This document shows, in pieces, positions 35,165 to 46,693 of a stretch of DNA of 64,000 nucleotides; positions within the stretch are counted from its first letter, which is position 1; every line of letters begins with the position of its first letter. The notes below the pieces were generated by a model. The model made no database searches. It had not been told where the DNA came from and saw nothing but the letters and a program-made list of their open reading frames with translations. The stretch covers positions 6,108,226-6,172,225 of the forward strand of contig NC_030852.1 of assembly GCF_000208745.1 (NCBI RefSeq), read 5' to 3'. Source of the DNA: Theobroma cacao. Taxonomy: Eukaryota > Streptophyta > Magnoliopsida > Malvales > Malvaceae. A program made the position numbers and the translations under genes.

Positions 35165-38100
35165 TGTCACAACCCAGTTCTCTCCTCGAGCCCGTGACAA
35201 TCGTCGCGATGTCCCGATAGACATTCATCGCCCAGAATACCGATCGAAACCTCGCAAGGCTTTAATATCAGTTTTCTCACCTCCCCTGTGAGTGACAATT
35301 GTTGAATTTCATGTTTTGAGAGATTATAAATTATTTCCAAATCAAAACAATAATAAAAAAAAATTTTGTCTCACAGGGGCATTTTGGTTATTTTTTCTCG
35401 AAAATCTCGAAATCAGCTAAAAATGTAGTATGCAAGTGGAAAACACATATTTCATAATCAAAAATAAGTTTAGATGTCTAAAACATTCATTTAAAGTGAA
35501 ACTATAACTATTTGAATATAATAAAAATATGTAATAAAATATTCTATTTTCTTATAAAACAATATTTATAGAGTTACTGGTAAACAATTTTTGTAGCGTA
35601 AAAGCTAAATAAATTCATACATATTATAATACAGATAACCAAAGTATAAAATTAAATTTATAGTGACACGTGGGCCCACGAACGACCAAAAGTATAAAAA
35701 AAAATGAACCTACAGTTTTTTTTTTAGGATGCAAGTCCAACTGTAGTCCTTGATGGTATCAGCTATCTACAGTCTATTCTGAGCCTGAAACGGGTGAAAA
35801 GGAGGCTGGTGAGATTATAAAATCTCAATGAGTAAACAAGCATCATTCAAATTAGCTAAAGCCGAGTAATAGGAGACAATCAAAATATCCCATCACAATA
35901 CGTATTTCACAACTTGAAAATTTATCCTAACCCAGGCAAACGATTGTATTTCATTTAATTCCTCAATAAGGCTTATGACTTTCATAAACATTTGGCTCAT
36001 GCCATCAAATAGTACTCGGTGACACCTTGATCAGAGGCATCCAACAGAGCCCGCCAAGGCTGTTAAAATTTCGTATACACGTAAACATATCTCTAGTTTT
36101 TTTTTTTAAAAAAACACAACCGTTCCTTGGCGTTAGCGGTATTCATTATCACGAGGTGGTTCGACGTGACGTGAACTCTAACTATACCTGAAGAGAGACC
36201 CTACTCGCCTCTCCGATCGAGGTATGAATATAACCGAATTTCGTGCCCCTCTAGTAGGCTGGTCCACAGAACCCGCCCACTGTAGTAAGCCAAACCCACC
36301 ATACAATAAAAATTCAATAGCATGACATGGCAATTTTATCATTATCCAGCCTATCAAGGCAAACAACAGTTTATACATTTTCAACACAAATACCAATTTA
36401 GCCATTCATGCAAATATTGTCATAAGCCATTCGATTCAAACCATGAATTTACAACACATGAAAACAGTCTCCAATTACTCTATTTTCAAACCACCATTGA
36501 ATTTCAAGACAATGTTATAAAATTATTTCATTTCAACACATTTTATTTATAAAACCTAAAAATTAACCATTTAAACTCATTTTCCATAAAATTTACAAAT
36601 TCGAATAAAAAGACCACTTTAGATAATTAAAATGATAGTAAGGTTACTCACTTCACAATAGCGGCATTTCTACGTCGCTATTGATTCGTACTTGTATAAT
36701 TATTCCTATTTGCCAGTCACATACTTCGTTCAGCACGCTTCCACAACAAACTTTCCTAGCAACAACTTAAACCCAATATACTTAGTGCATCAATTCCACT
36801 TCTCTTTCTCATTCTATCATAAATCCATTCACCTAATTCACTTCGTAATACATTTTTACTAAAATTAATTGCATCCTTTGCTCATGTAATTCTTTAGATT
36901 ATTTACACCGGTAACTTATTCATGGTATTAAGTGCCTATTTCAACCTTCTAAGCAACTTAAATTTACTTCATATCACCAAATAACCAATATATAATTAAA
37001 TAAAATGGGCTAGCCACCAAACAGTCCAATTTCACAATAAGCCATGGCGAAGAGTAAAGCAATTTTACCAAATTAGTCTAGGTTGGCCCAACTCTCAACC
37101 TTCCTTCTCTTTTGGACTTTTATTCCTTTGTTATTTTTGGGCCCTTTTTCATGGGCTCTTCCCATTTCTTTCTAATTGGGCCATGCCTATTCTTTTCTTA
37201 TTGGGCCATGTCCATTTATATGCATATATATATTTTTTTTCTTTTTTTTCCTCTTCTTTTTTTTCTTTTCTTTTCTTTCTCTCTTTCTCTTCCTCCTCTC
37301 TCCCGCCGATCAGTAGCTCCTTGCTTGTCTTTCTTTTTCCTTTCTTATGAACACAAGCTGTCCATAACTTCCTCCTCTCTCTCCCTCTCATCGTCGGCAA
37401 CAACTTCTTTTCTCTTTCAACCAAAAATTTTTTAGCAACTAAAGCTGCTCATATCCACATCAAAATCAGCAGCCAAGCTACTCTATTTCTCCTCAAAATC
37501 AGCAACTAAGCTGCTCTATTCTCCCTCCAAAAATCAGGAGCCAAAGCTATAAAAATTAACAACCAAAACTGCACCTTTCAGCCTTGAAAATCAGCCACCA
37601 AAACTGCACCTTTCAGCCTTCAAAATCAGCACTTAAAGCTGCTCCTCTCACCCTTAAATTGACAAAAAAATAGCTCTCCTTTCCTCCCTAAATGGCAGCA
37701 AAACCGCCCCCTCAACTCAGCTTTTTCTCCTCTCATTTTCTTTCTCACCGCTCGATTTTCTCTTCTTTTCTTTTTGCTCTTTTTGCACTCCTTATGCCCG
37801 ACACCTTCTTCTTGTTTCTTTCTCTTCTCTTCCACTAATCGACTTCTCTCTTTCTTCCTCTTTACTTTACTTATTTACTTATTTATATATATTTTATTTC
37901 CCATTTGTTTTTCCAATTTGGCCGGCCCCTTCATCTTTTTTTCCATCTTCGTCTTGTTCCACATGGCCGGCCCCCCTTCCATCAAATAAAATAAAGAGTT
38001 TTTGACTCTTTTTATTGACCACATGGGCAGCTGCCCATGTTGGTCTTTCTTTATCTATTTATTTATATATATATATATACTTATATTATTATTTCACTAT

Positions 38101-38701
38101 TTGTTTATTTTATTTCTTCCATTTAATTCCACTACATAATTCTTCAATCTTTATATTTTAAATTCGATCCTTTTAATATGTCTAAAAATTTCAATTTTTA
38201 TCTATCTTCCTTCCTCTGTACGTGTACCACCCAAAATATCAGAATTACACTTCAGCGCGGTATTACCATAATATTTAAATATTTACTTATCCGCGTTGGC
38301 TCGACTTAGCAAAACATGCGTATTTCACTTTCGTCGCTCATCTCCAAAAATTTATTTGTATTCTTTCTCCCCCACTTGGATCAACCATAGGATCCTTCTT
38401 CATGACTGATTTCGACATTTGGTTAAATATTAATATTTTAATATTATTTTATTCTAAAAATTTCCTTTTGTCTCTTTGGTACCCAAAATACCTTATTACG
38501 CCTCAATTGACTTCCGAATCCCCTTTTATTTCACAAATTCTCCTTTGTAAAATATTATTATTTTATTATTATTTCCTCGTGTGCGAAATATTTTATCTTA
38601 ACTATTCGTTTCATCTTTCATCACTTTTAAACATTATAATTGACCTCAATTTGCATCTGATCAGCTTTATTAGTCACTGTATCAAAATATGGGGTATTAC
38701 A
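35165..38701 (-). repeat. Family-B 3' LTR (left copy)
   Basis: A 3,537-bp LTR aligned along its length with 41,875-45,446. Landmarks include a CGAGCCCGTGACA end block, a 36,050-36,290 block shared with the solo LTR at 15,460, a pyrimidine-rich stretch (37,225-37,320) and a repeat of AAAATCAGCAGCCAAGCTGCTC type (37,440-37,640). A PPT-like complement TTCTCCCCCACTTGGA lies at 38,365-38,380. Apparent ORFs here are low-complexity translations. Confidence 0.88.
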
Positions 38702-38717
38702 ATCTCCCCCACTTAAA
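38702..38717 (-). promoter_or_regulatory. Polypurine tract of the family-B element
   Basis: The minus strand reads TTTAAGTGGGGGAGAT directly before the LTR start TGTAATACC. This is the position and composition of a gypsy PPT, and it sets the element's orientation. Confidence 0.87.
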
Positions 38718-41018
38718 TAAAATTCGTCCTCGAATTCACGTCTATGTTAAGTTATCAATCTCCTTCTATGATCCTATTCCTTTTCTCCTTCTATAGGGAC
38801 ATTCAATTTATTCACCTCGTTCACCTTTAGTTCAATTTAATTATTTCATATATGTCAACTATCATCCTTTGGAGCCAGATCAGTAATACCTTTCACAATC
38901 ATGATCTCTTATATCGCGTCACTAAGCATGCCTTTATCACCGTTATTAAGTTTGAACTATAACTTCATCTCAATTATACCGATTTTGATCACATATTATA
39001 CTTACTTATCTATACCTAATCATCATTTTATTAATTTGCTATTTGCCAAACTTATCAACCTTGATTCATTCATCTTATGCAATACCACAATTTCTAAAAG
39101 TCATCCTTATTTCTCAACTATTTTTTTTATACCTTTAATATATACCTTACATTCTTGTTGCATTTCGACTTTAATGAATCACTTAAAACTTAGACTCATT
39201 CAAATCGTGCATGCCTTAAGCATTTCCAAATTCCAATTTCCATATTACCTTAGGAAGCTTTCATTATTGGCTTCATTATCCAAATTATCTTCAATCATCC
39301 TTTATTCTATTATTCCATACTAATGTGACATCATTCTCCTAGGACCAATCTATAGTTCGTACTTGGAACTGCAAGGCTTTAAACAAGGTTCTTCTTAAGT
39401 ACTTTTAACGTCAACACGAATTTCACTCCCAACTTACGGCTTCCTTTTTCTAGCCACATAACTTAATGATAGCTTTCACAAAATCCATAGCAAAACTCCT
39501 CTTGAGCATCTCCTTGGGAATATCTATCTTAGACTTATGTCTCACAGCATGTGATTACTTAGCTTATGACTTAGCCGTTAGGCTCCTCAACAAGTTTTAA
39601 AAATCTCACATTTCATACTTTCCGTGTATGATTAGAAATTTCTTCTCAAGGATGTTTGTGCATTCCTAAAACACTTAATCTTAAAGGTATATAAATACGT
39701 ACTCATCCATTCAATCCCCAACTCATCTTCATAGGTTTCTAGGGTGCCACACAATTGGCCTCATGTTGTTACTAACCCTTGTCGTTTAACTGAGTCAAGA
39801 CAAAAATTGTAAATTCTCATAATGATATTCTATATAAACTTGTTTTCTATACCACCCTTGTAATCCTTCATTCACACTTTCATCACTTGGTATCTTATCT
39901 CAATGTAGCCATCTCAAGAATCTTTCAATTTTTCTTTTAATTATATGCTCATACACAAGGCGATAAAGAAGTTTTTCAATTCATTCAGGTAGACATTCTC
40001 CAGAATATTTAAAACTCCCAAATAACAAAGCTCAATGACCAATAACCAAAATTCAATTTGTAAGCTCATTATCGTGCCGCTCCCATCTTACTCATGCATC
40101 ATAGGCATGAGGTATTCGAAGCATTGCAGAGCTGGACATTTAGTGCTGCGGCGCTGTGACTACTAGAAATTTCCTCATCAAAGCTATTTGTCTGCATTCA
40201 AAGTCACTACATCAATCATCCTCAACCATTGGGTTTCCCTTCTAGGCATATATCCTGAGTTCCATAAATATAGGTACATTTTCTTTGCTTGTCATACGCA
40301 CTAAGCCAAGTTAATACTTTCAACTCATGTCATCTTTTGACTTTCATCATCCTTCATAAAATCCCACCTTAAAACATCCTTTCCATACAGTGTAATAAAT
40401 TCATAACACATATACCACCTCACACATAAGTTGCTTACTGTCTACAACTTTCCTCAAATTTATTATCATCCCTATCTAATTATCTTCCTTGTCTTGTACT
40501 CCAATAATTTTATTGACTTTCGGTATAATTAACTACGAAAAGAGCTCAGCTTCTTCCTCACTTTATTTTCGTAATCCTTACTAAATCAAAATTTCATATT
40601 CCCCATATTCCATAATTTAACTTCATTGGGCTATATTTGTGCCCAATTATTACCTGATAGTGTCATGGCATCACTGAGTAATCCCCTTCATGCTTAAATT
40701 ACAATCATCAACTTAATCACGTTATCCATTTCGAATGTCATTTATAACCTTATTGCTTCCTCCTATAACCATTCTCAATAATTATATTACCAATTTATCC
40801 TTGTCATACTAAAAGATTCTCATATACATCCTGTCATTTAAACAGCTATTTTATAATCCATTCTAGTCATACACTTTAATAGCCAAACTATTAACTTTTT
40901 TGTACAGATAACTATTATCTTCTTTACACTACATCTTCCTAGAGTTAAAGTAGCACAAAATCCTACGAAAATATTACATGTCATTAGGATCATCATCTTA
41001 ATCTGATCTTATCGAAAG
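38718..41018. other. Coding-poor interior of the family-B element
   Basis: About 2.3 kb without any recognisable retroelement domain on either strand. Open stretches such as 38,901-39,323 are leucine/isoleucine/serine-rich reading of AT-rich DNA with no supporting motif. It is either decayed beyond recognition or filler typical of non-autonomous elements. Confidence 0.6.
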
Positions 41019-41639
41019 ATTTTACTCCAAGTCCTTCTTAACATCTTTTTCCGAGTTCTCCTCCTTTTGAGATTTTTTCCTTTGTTCCTCAATCCAGGCT
41101 TGTTGTATTCTCCTATATTCCTCATCACTCACTGGTGCAGCATTTCTTCCACATTCGGGAGGAAAATGTCGTACAACGTTCACCTTCCTATGGGGATTGT
41201 TTGCAACAGTTACTTTTTCCTTATTCATTTCTTGTTGTTCTTTCACATTCATTCCACAACCTGGAGGATAGTGTCGAACAACTGACACACCCTTCCTAGG
41301 AAGAATATATCCCTTTGCAATTGCCTTCCTCGTCTATTCTCTATGGTACTCTTCAGATTGTTTCAAAAGAAAATTTCTTACAGTTTCTGGAGTATCGGAG
41401 CTATCCTCACTTTCAAGACTCTAGGTACTCCCAAAGCTTTCTTTATTACGAAACCATTCTGCTAAGTTTGGAGGAAGTCTATTAATAGGAATTTGGGATG
41501 GACCACTTTTCGAATTACCTGGATCAGGGTGCCATTGACTTCTAGTAATGGAATTTAATGATCCCTCACTAGCACTATGAGGGGTATCTAGACTACTGCC
41601 TCTTCTAGACATGGTGTGTGTGTCACCTGTGCACCTCAA
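41019..41639 (-). pseudogene. Short leader ORF with repeated VVRHxPPxCG motif
   Basis: On the minus strand an open frame runs from 41,639 to 41,019, about 206 codons, with in-frame TAG stops after NKESFGST and after SEEYHRE. The N-terminus is Ser/Arg-rich (SRRGSSLDTPHS) and is followed by QWHPDPGNSKSGP and INRLPPNLAEWF. The C-terminal half contains two copies of a motif, VVRHYPPGCG and VVRHFPPECG, about 38 residues apart, then a charged helix (EEYRRIQQAWIEEQRKK). It lies about 240 bp downstream of the PBS, where gag would begin. I believe similar short ORFs occur in other plant LTR elements, but I do not know their function; no nucleocapsid knuckle is present. Only two stops over this length suggest that it stayed open until fairly recently. 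Confidence 0.6.
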
Positions 41640-41800
41640 AACCTATTCACAATCAAGTAGTAATTACTTAATCATTCATGCATCACAAGAGTAGGTAGAT
41701 TTCTATATGTAGATACATGCATTCTACTCAATCTAACCTAACTTAACTTGGGGCCACACTAGCACTGTAATTTTTTTAATTTAATTTTTTTTAACAACTT

Positions 41801-41867
41801 TAAAACCAAAAGCTCTGATCTTTAAAACCAAAAGCTCTAATCTTTAAAACCAAAAGCTCTTATACCA
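41801..41867 (-). repeat. Triplicated 22-bp leader repeat overlapping the PBS
   Basis: Three units at 41,801, 41,823 and 41,845 of the form TAAAACCAAAAGCTCTxATCTT. The last merges with the PBS complement GCTCTTATACCA. Each unit therefore repeats the AGAGC half of the primer-binding site. Confidence 0.85.
41856..41867 (-). promoter_or_regulatory. Primer-binding site, tRNA-Met type
   Basis: The minus strand reads TGGTATAAGAGC, one base from the canonical TGGTATCAGAGC. It lies seven bases inside the 5' LTR edge at 41,875. Confidence 0.85.
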
Positions 41868-41874
41868 ATCAAAT

Positions 41875-44800
41875 TGTCATGACCCGGTACTCTACTCGAG
41901 CCCGTGACAATAGCCGCGATGTCCCAATAGACATTCATCGCCCAAAACACCAACTGAAACCTCACAAGGCTTTAATATCAGTTTTCTCACTTCCTCTGTG
42001 AGTGACAATTGTTGAATATCATGTTTTGAGAGATTATAAACTATTTCCAAATCAAAACAATAATAAAAAAAATAATTTTTGTCTCAGGGGCATTTTGGTC
42101 ATTTTTTCTCGAAAATCTCAAAACCAGCTAAAAATGTAGTACGCAAGTGGAAAACACATATTTAATAATAAAAAATAAGTTTAGATGTCTAAAACATTCG
42201 TTTAAAGTAAAACTATAACTATTTGAATATAATAAAAATATTCAATAAAACATTTTATTTTCTTATAAAACAATATTCATAGAGTTACCGGTAAATAATT
42301 TTTGTAGCATAAAAGCTAAATAAATTCATACATACTTTAATACAGATAACCAAAGTATAAAATTTATTTTACAGTGACACATGGGCCCACGAACGACCAA
42401 AAGTATCAAAAGAAATGAACCTACAAGTTTTTTTTGAGGATGCAAGTCCAACTGTAGTCCTCGACGATATCAGCTATCTACAATCTATTCTAAGCCTTAA
42501 ATGGGTGGAAAGGAGGGTGGTGAGATTATAAAATCCCAATGAGTAAACAAACATCATTTAAATCAACTAAACCCGAGTAATAGGAGAGAATCAAAATATC
42601 CCATCACAATATGTATTTCACAACTTGAAAATTCATCCCAACCCAAGCAAACGATTGTATTTCATTTAATTCCTCAATAAGGCTTATGACTTTCATAAAC
42701 ATTCGGCTCATTCCATCAAATAGTACTCGGTGACACCTTGATCAGAGGCATCCAGCCGAGCCCGCCAAGGCTGTTAAAAATTTCGTATACACGTAAATAT
42801 ATTTTTAGTTTAAAAAAAAAATTACAACCGTTCCTTGGCGTTAGCGGAGTTCATCATCACGAGGTGGTTCGACGTGACGTGAACTCTAACTATACCTCAG
42901 GAGATACCCTATGCGCCTTTCCGACTGAGGTACGAATATAATTGAATTTTGTGCCCCTCTAATAGACTGGTCCACAGAACCTGCCCACTGCAGTAAGCTA
43001 AACCCACCATACAAAAAAAATTCAACAGCATGACATGGCAATTTTATCATTATCCAGCCTATCAAAGCAAACAACAATCTATACATTTTCAACACAAATA
43101 CCAATTCAGCTATTCATGCAAATATTGTCATAAGCCATTCGATTCAAACCATGAATTTACAACACATGAAAATAGTCTCCAATTACCTATTTTCAAACCA
43201 CCATTCAATTTCAAGACAATGTTATAAAATTATTTCATTTAAACACATTTTGTTTATAAAACCTAAAAATTAACCATTTAAACTCATTTTCCATAAAATT
43301 CACAAAATGGAATAAAAAGACCACTTTAGATAATTAAAATGATAGTAAGGTTACTCACTTCACAATAGCGGGATTTCTACGTCGCTATTGAGTCGTACAT
43401 GTATAATTATTCCTATTTGCCAGTCACATATTTCGTTCGGCATGCTTCCACAACAAACTTTCCTAGCAACAATTTAAACCCAATATACTTAGTGCATCAA
43501 TTCCACTTCTCTTTCTCATTCTATCATAAATCCATTCACTTAATTCACTTCTTAATACATTTTTACTGAAATTAATTACAACCTTTGCTCACGTAATTCT
43601 TTAGATTATTAACACCAGTAACTTATTCATGGTATTAAGTGCCTATTTCAACCTTTTGAGCAACTTAAATTTACTTCATATCACCAAATAACCAATGTAT
43701 AATTAAATAAAATGGGCTAGCCTCCAAACAGTCCAATTTCACAACAAGCCATGGAGAAGAGTAAAGCAATTTTACCAAATTAGGCTAGGTTGGCCCAAGT
43801 CTCCACTTCCTTCTCTTTTGGACTTTTCTTCGTTTGTTGTTTTTGGGCTCTTTTTCATGGGCTCTTCCCATTTCTTTCTAATTGGGCCATGCCCATTCTT
43901 TTTTTATTGGGCCATGTCCATTTATATGCATATATATATATATTTTTTTTTCTTTTCTTTTCTCTTCTTTTTTGTTCTTTTCTTTTCTTTTCTTTTCTTT
44001 TGTTTCTTTCTTTCTTTTCCTCCTCTCTCTCACCGATCAGTAGCTCCTTGCTTGTCTTTCTTTTTCCTTTCTTACATACACAAGCTGTCCACAACTTCTT
44101 CCTCTCTCTCCCTTTCACCGCCGGTAACAACTTCTTGTTTCTTTCAACCAAAAATTTTCAGCAGCTAAAGGTGCTCATATCCACATCAAAATCAACAGCC
44201 AAGCTGCTCTATTTCTCCTCAAAATCAGCAGCTAAGCTACTTTATTCACCCTCTAAAAATCAGCAACCAAAGCCACAAAAATTAGTAACCAAAATCGTAC
44301 CTTTCAGCCTTCAAAATCAGCCACCAAAACTGCACCTTTCAGTCTTCAAAATCAACAGTTAAAGCTGCTCCTCTCACCCTTAAATTGACAGAAAAATAGT
44401 TCTCTTTTCCTCCTTAAATGGCAGCAAAATCGCCCCCTGAACTCAACTCTTTCTCTTCTCCCTTTCTTTCTCACCGCTCGGCTTTCTCTTCTTTTCTTTT
44501 TGCTCTTTTTGCTCTCCTTATGCTCGACGCCTTCTTCTTGTTTCTTTCTCTTCTCTTCCACTAATCGACTTCTCTCTTTCTTCCTCTTTACTTTACTTAT
44601 TTACTTATTTATATATATATATATATATATTTTTATTTGCCATTTGTTTTTCCAATTTGGCTGGCCCCTCCATCTTTCTTTCCATCTTCATCTTGTTCCA
44701 CATGGTCGACCCCCTTTCCATCAAATAAAATAGAGTTTTTGACTCTTTTTATTGACCACATGGGTGGTTGCCCATGTTGGTCTTTCTTTATCTATTTATT

Positions 44801-45446
44801 TATTTATATATATATATATATATACTTATATTATTATTTCACTATTTGTTTATTTTATTTCTTCCATTTAATTCCACTACATAATCCTTCAATCTTTATA
44901 TTTTAAATTCGATCCTTTTAATACGTTTAAAAATTTCAATTTTCATCTATCTTCCTTCCTTTGTATGTGTACCACCCAAAATATCAGAATTACACTTCAA
45001 TGCGGTATTTTCATAATATTTAAATATTTACTTATCCACGTTGGCTCGACTTAGCAAAACATGCGTATTTCACTTTCGTCGCTCATCTCCAAAAAATTAT
45101 TTGTATTCTTTCTCCCCCACTTGAATCAACCATAGGATCTTTCTTCATGACTGATTTCGACAATTAGTTAAATATTAATATTTTAATATTATTTTATTTC
45201 AAAAATTTTCTCTTGTTTCTTTGGTACCCAAAATACCTTATTACGCCTCAATTGACTTCCGAATCCCCTTTTATTTCACAAATTCTCCTCTGTAAAATAT
45301 TATTATTTTATTATTATTTTCTCGTGTGCGAAATATTTTATCCTAACTATTCCTTTCATCTTTCATCACTTTTAAACATTATAATTGACCTTAATTTGCA
45401 TCCGATCAGCTTTATTAGTTACTGTATCAAAATATGAGGTATTACA
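41875..45446 (-). repeat. Family-B 5' LTR (right copy)
   Basis: A 3,572-bp partner of 35,165-38,701. It contains longer (TA)n and (TTTTC)n tracts (43,930-44,000; 44,601-44,630; 44,806-44,826) than the left copy. A 190-codon open stretch (43,790-44,362) translates a pyrimidine-rich tract and a Ser/Lys/Gln repeat; I do not accept it as a gene. The PPT-like complement TCTCCCCCACTTGAA is at 45,111-45,125. Confidence 0.88.
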
Positions 45447-45451
45447 GATAC

Positions 45452-46693
45452 AATATTTCTAAAACCAAATGTATCGATACACCGCCCAAATGTATCGATA
45501 CATTTTGTCATTTAAGAAAAATAAAAGGGGCAAAATAGTATTTTCACACTTAAAACTATAAATACCTCACGTTCTTCGAGGGTTTTCAACCCTCAACTAT
45601 TTTCTTGAGGTATTTCTCTTAACTCATTTTTGACTCAAATCTTCATTTTTAACGATTAAATGATTATGTTTTAAGTTTTTATGAAAAATGTGACATTTTT
45701 AAGCTTTGGAAACCTTAAATCTTGATTTCTAGTTTTTGAAAATATGATTTTATTGCCCAGATTTTTTTATGGTGATAAAAGCTTAAAAGTTTTGTGATTT
45801 TTTTAAGCATCGAAGCTCACTTAAAGTAAGAATGAAAGATTTATGTGTTTTTAAGCATGAGTTTTAGCTAGAAAATTAGTTTAGCTAAAAGCAAATAATT
45901 GCGAAAGTACCTAGAAAGATTATTACGAGATTTTTATTCTAGGAAATGATTGTGATGATTGTTGTATGATAGGAACACTTGAAAACTCTATGAAGTACGT
46001 TGAGACAAAGTTGTGATTGGAGCTAGGAAATTGAATCTCTAATTAGGTGAGTGGATACACCTTTCAAGTATTTTAATATGAAAAGTTAGCATGATTTCTA
46101 TGGAAATGCTTGTTTAAGCATGTTGAAATAATATTTCAATAAATGGTTTATCAAAGAATTTGAACTAGAAGGTTTTTATAAGGTTTTCAAGGAAATGTTC
46201 AAAAGACTAGATTTGACAATGATTTGTGATATGTTTGACACAATGATTTTCAAATCGTTAACGAATCTATTATGTATGTAAATATGCTACTACTTATTAG
46301 TTTTCAATAAAGGTGGACAACCCTGGACTTTCAAATGTTTTCCTTCAAAATGAGATGAATGGTATGATATACATGCTTGACCTGATGTAGCATGTAAGGT
46401 ATGATGGATGCATAAGTTTCATTTATGAGATTATGACATGTATACCATGAGATGTACATATTGAGAATATCATGTACACTATGGGTTAAGCATGTGAGTG
46501 ATTTATGAGATTATGAAAAGCATGCCATGAGATGTATGTTTTGAGATAGTCATATACATTATGGGCTAAGCATGATGATGATTTATGAAAATGTTACTTG
46601 TTTGTGATTCAAGCTAAAATTGAGAATGATCCTAAGCTTGAGGAATCCTATGACGATAGTGGGGATTAATCACTAATCGCCTGAGTGGGATGG
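45452..46693 (+). repeat. Family-C LTR, central piece with TATA box
   Basis: Continues the LTR split at 35,164. TGTATCGATACA occurs at 45,470-45,481 and 45,491-45,502. A TATA-like TATAAATA follows at 45,557-45,564, then a probable transcript leader. It is interrupted at 46,694 by a solo LTR. 'gagtgggatggga' reconstructs across that insertion and resembles a near-repeat at 49,317-49,330. Confidence 0.6.

Larger units (their letters stand above)
35165..45446 (-). mobile_element. Complete 10.3-kb non-autonomous LTR retrotransposon, family B, TSD GATAC
   Basis: Two long LTRs (35,165-38,701; 41,875-45,446) bracket a 3.2-kb interior. GATAC flanks the element at 35,160-35,164 and 45,447-45,451. The minus strand runs LTR (TGTAATACC start), PBS (41,856-41,867), short ORF (41,022-41,639), non-coding filler, PPT (38,702-38,717), LTR. 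No RT, integrase or protease is recognisable. Large LTRs with a long coding-poor interior fit the LARD type, dependent on an autonomous partner. The LTRs have diverged visibly, with about 18 differences in the first 125 bp but fewer elsewhere. Confidence 0.88.

Noticed and set aside
38901..39323. 140-codon open reading frame in the interior of the family-B element
   Set aside because: Hydrophobic, low-complexity reading of AT-rich DNA on the strand opposite to the element; no motif.
43790..44362. 190-codon open reading frame
   Set aside because: It translates a pyrimidine-rich tract and short repeats inside an LTR; the sister LTR has it broken, and no domain is visible.
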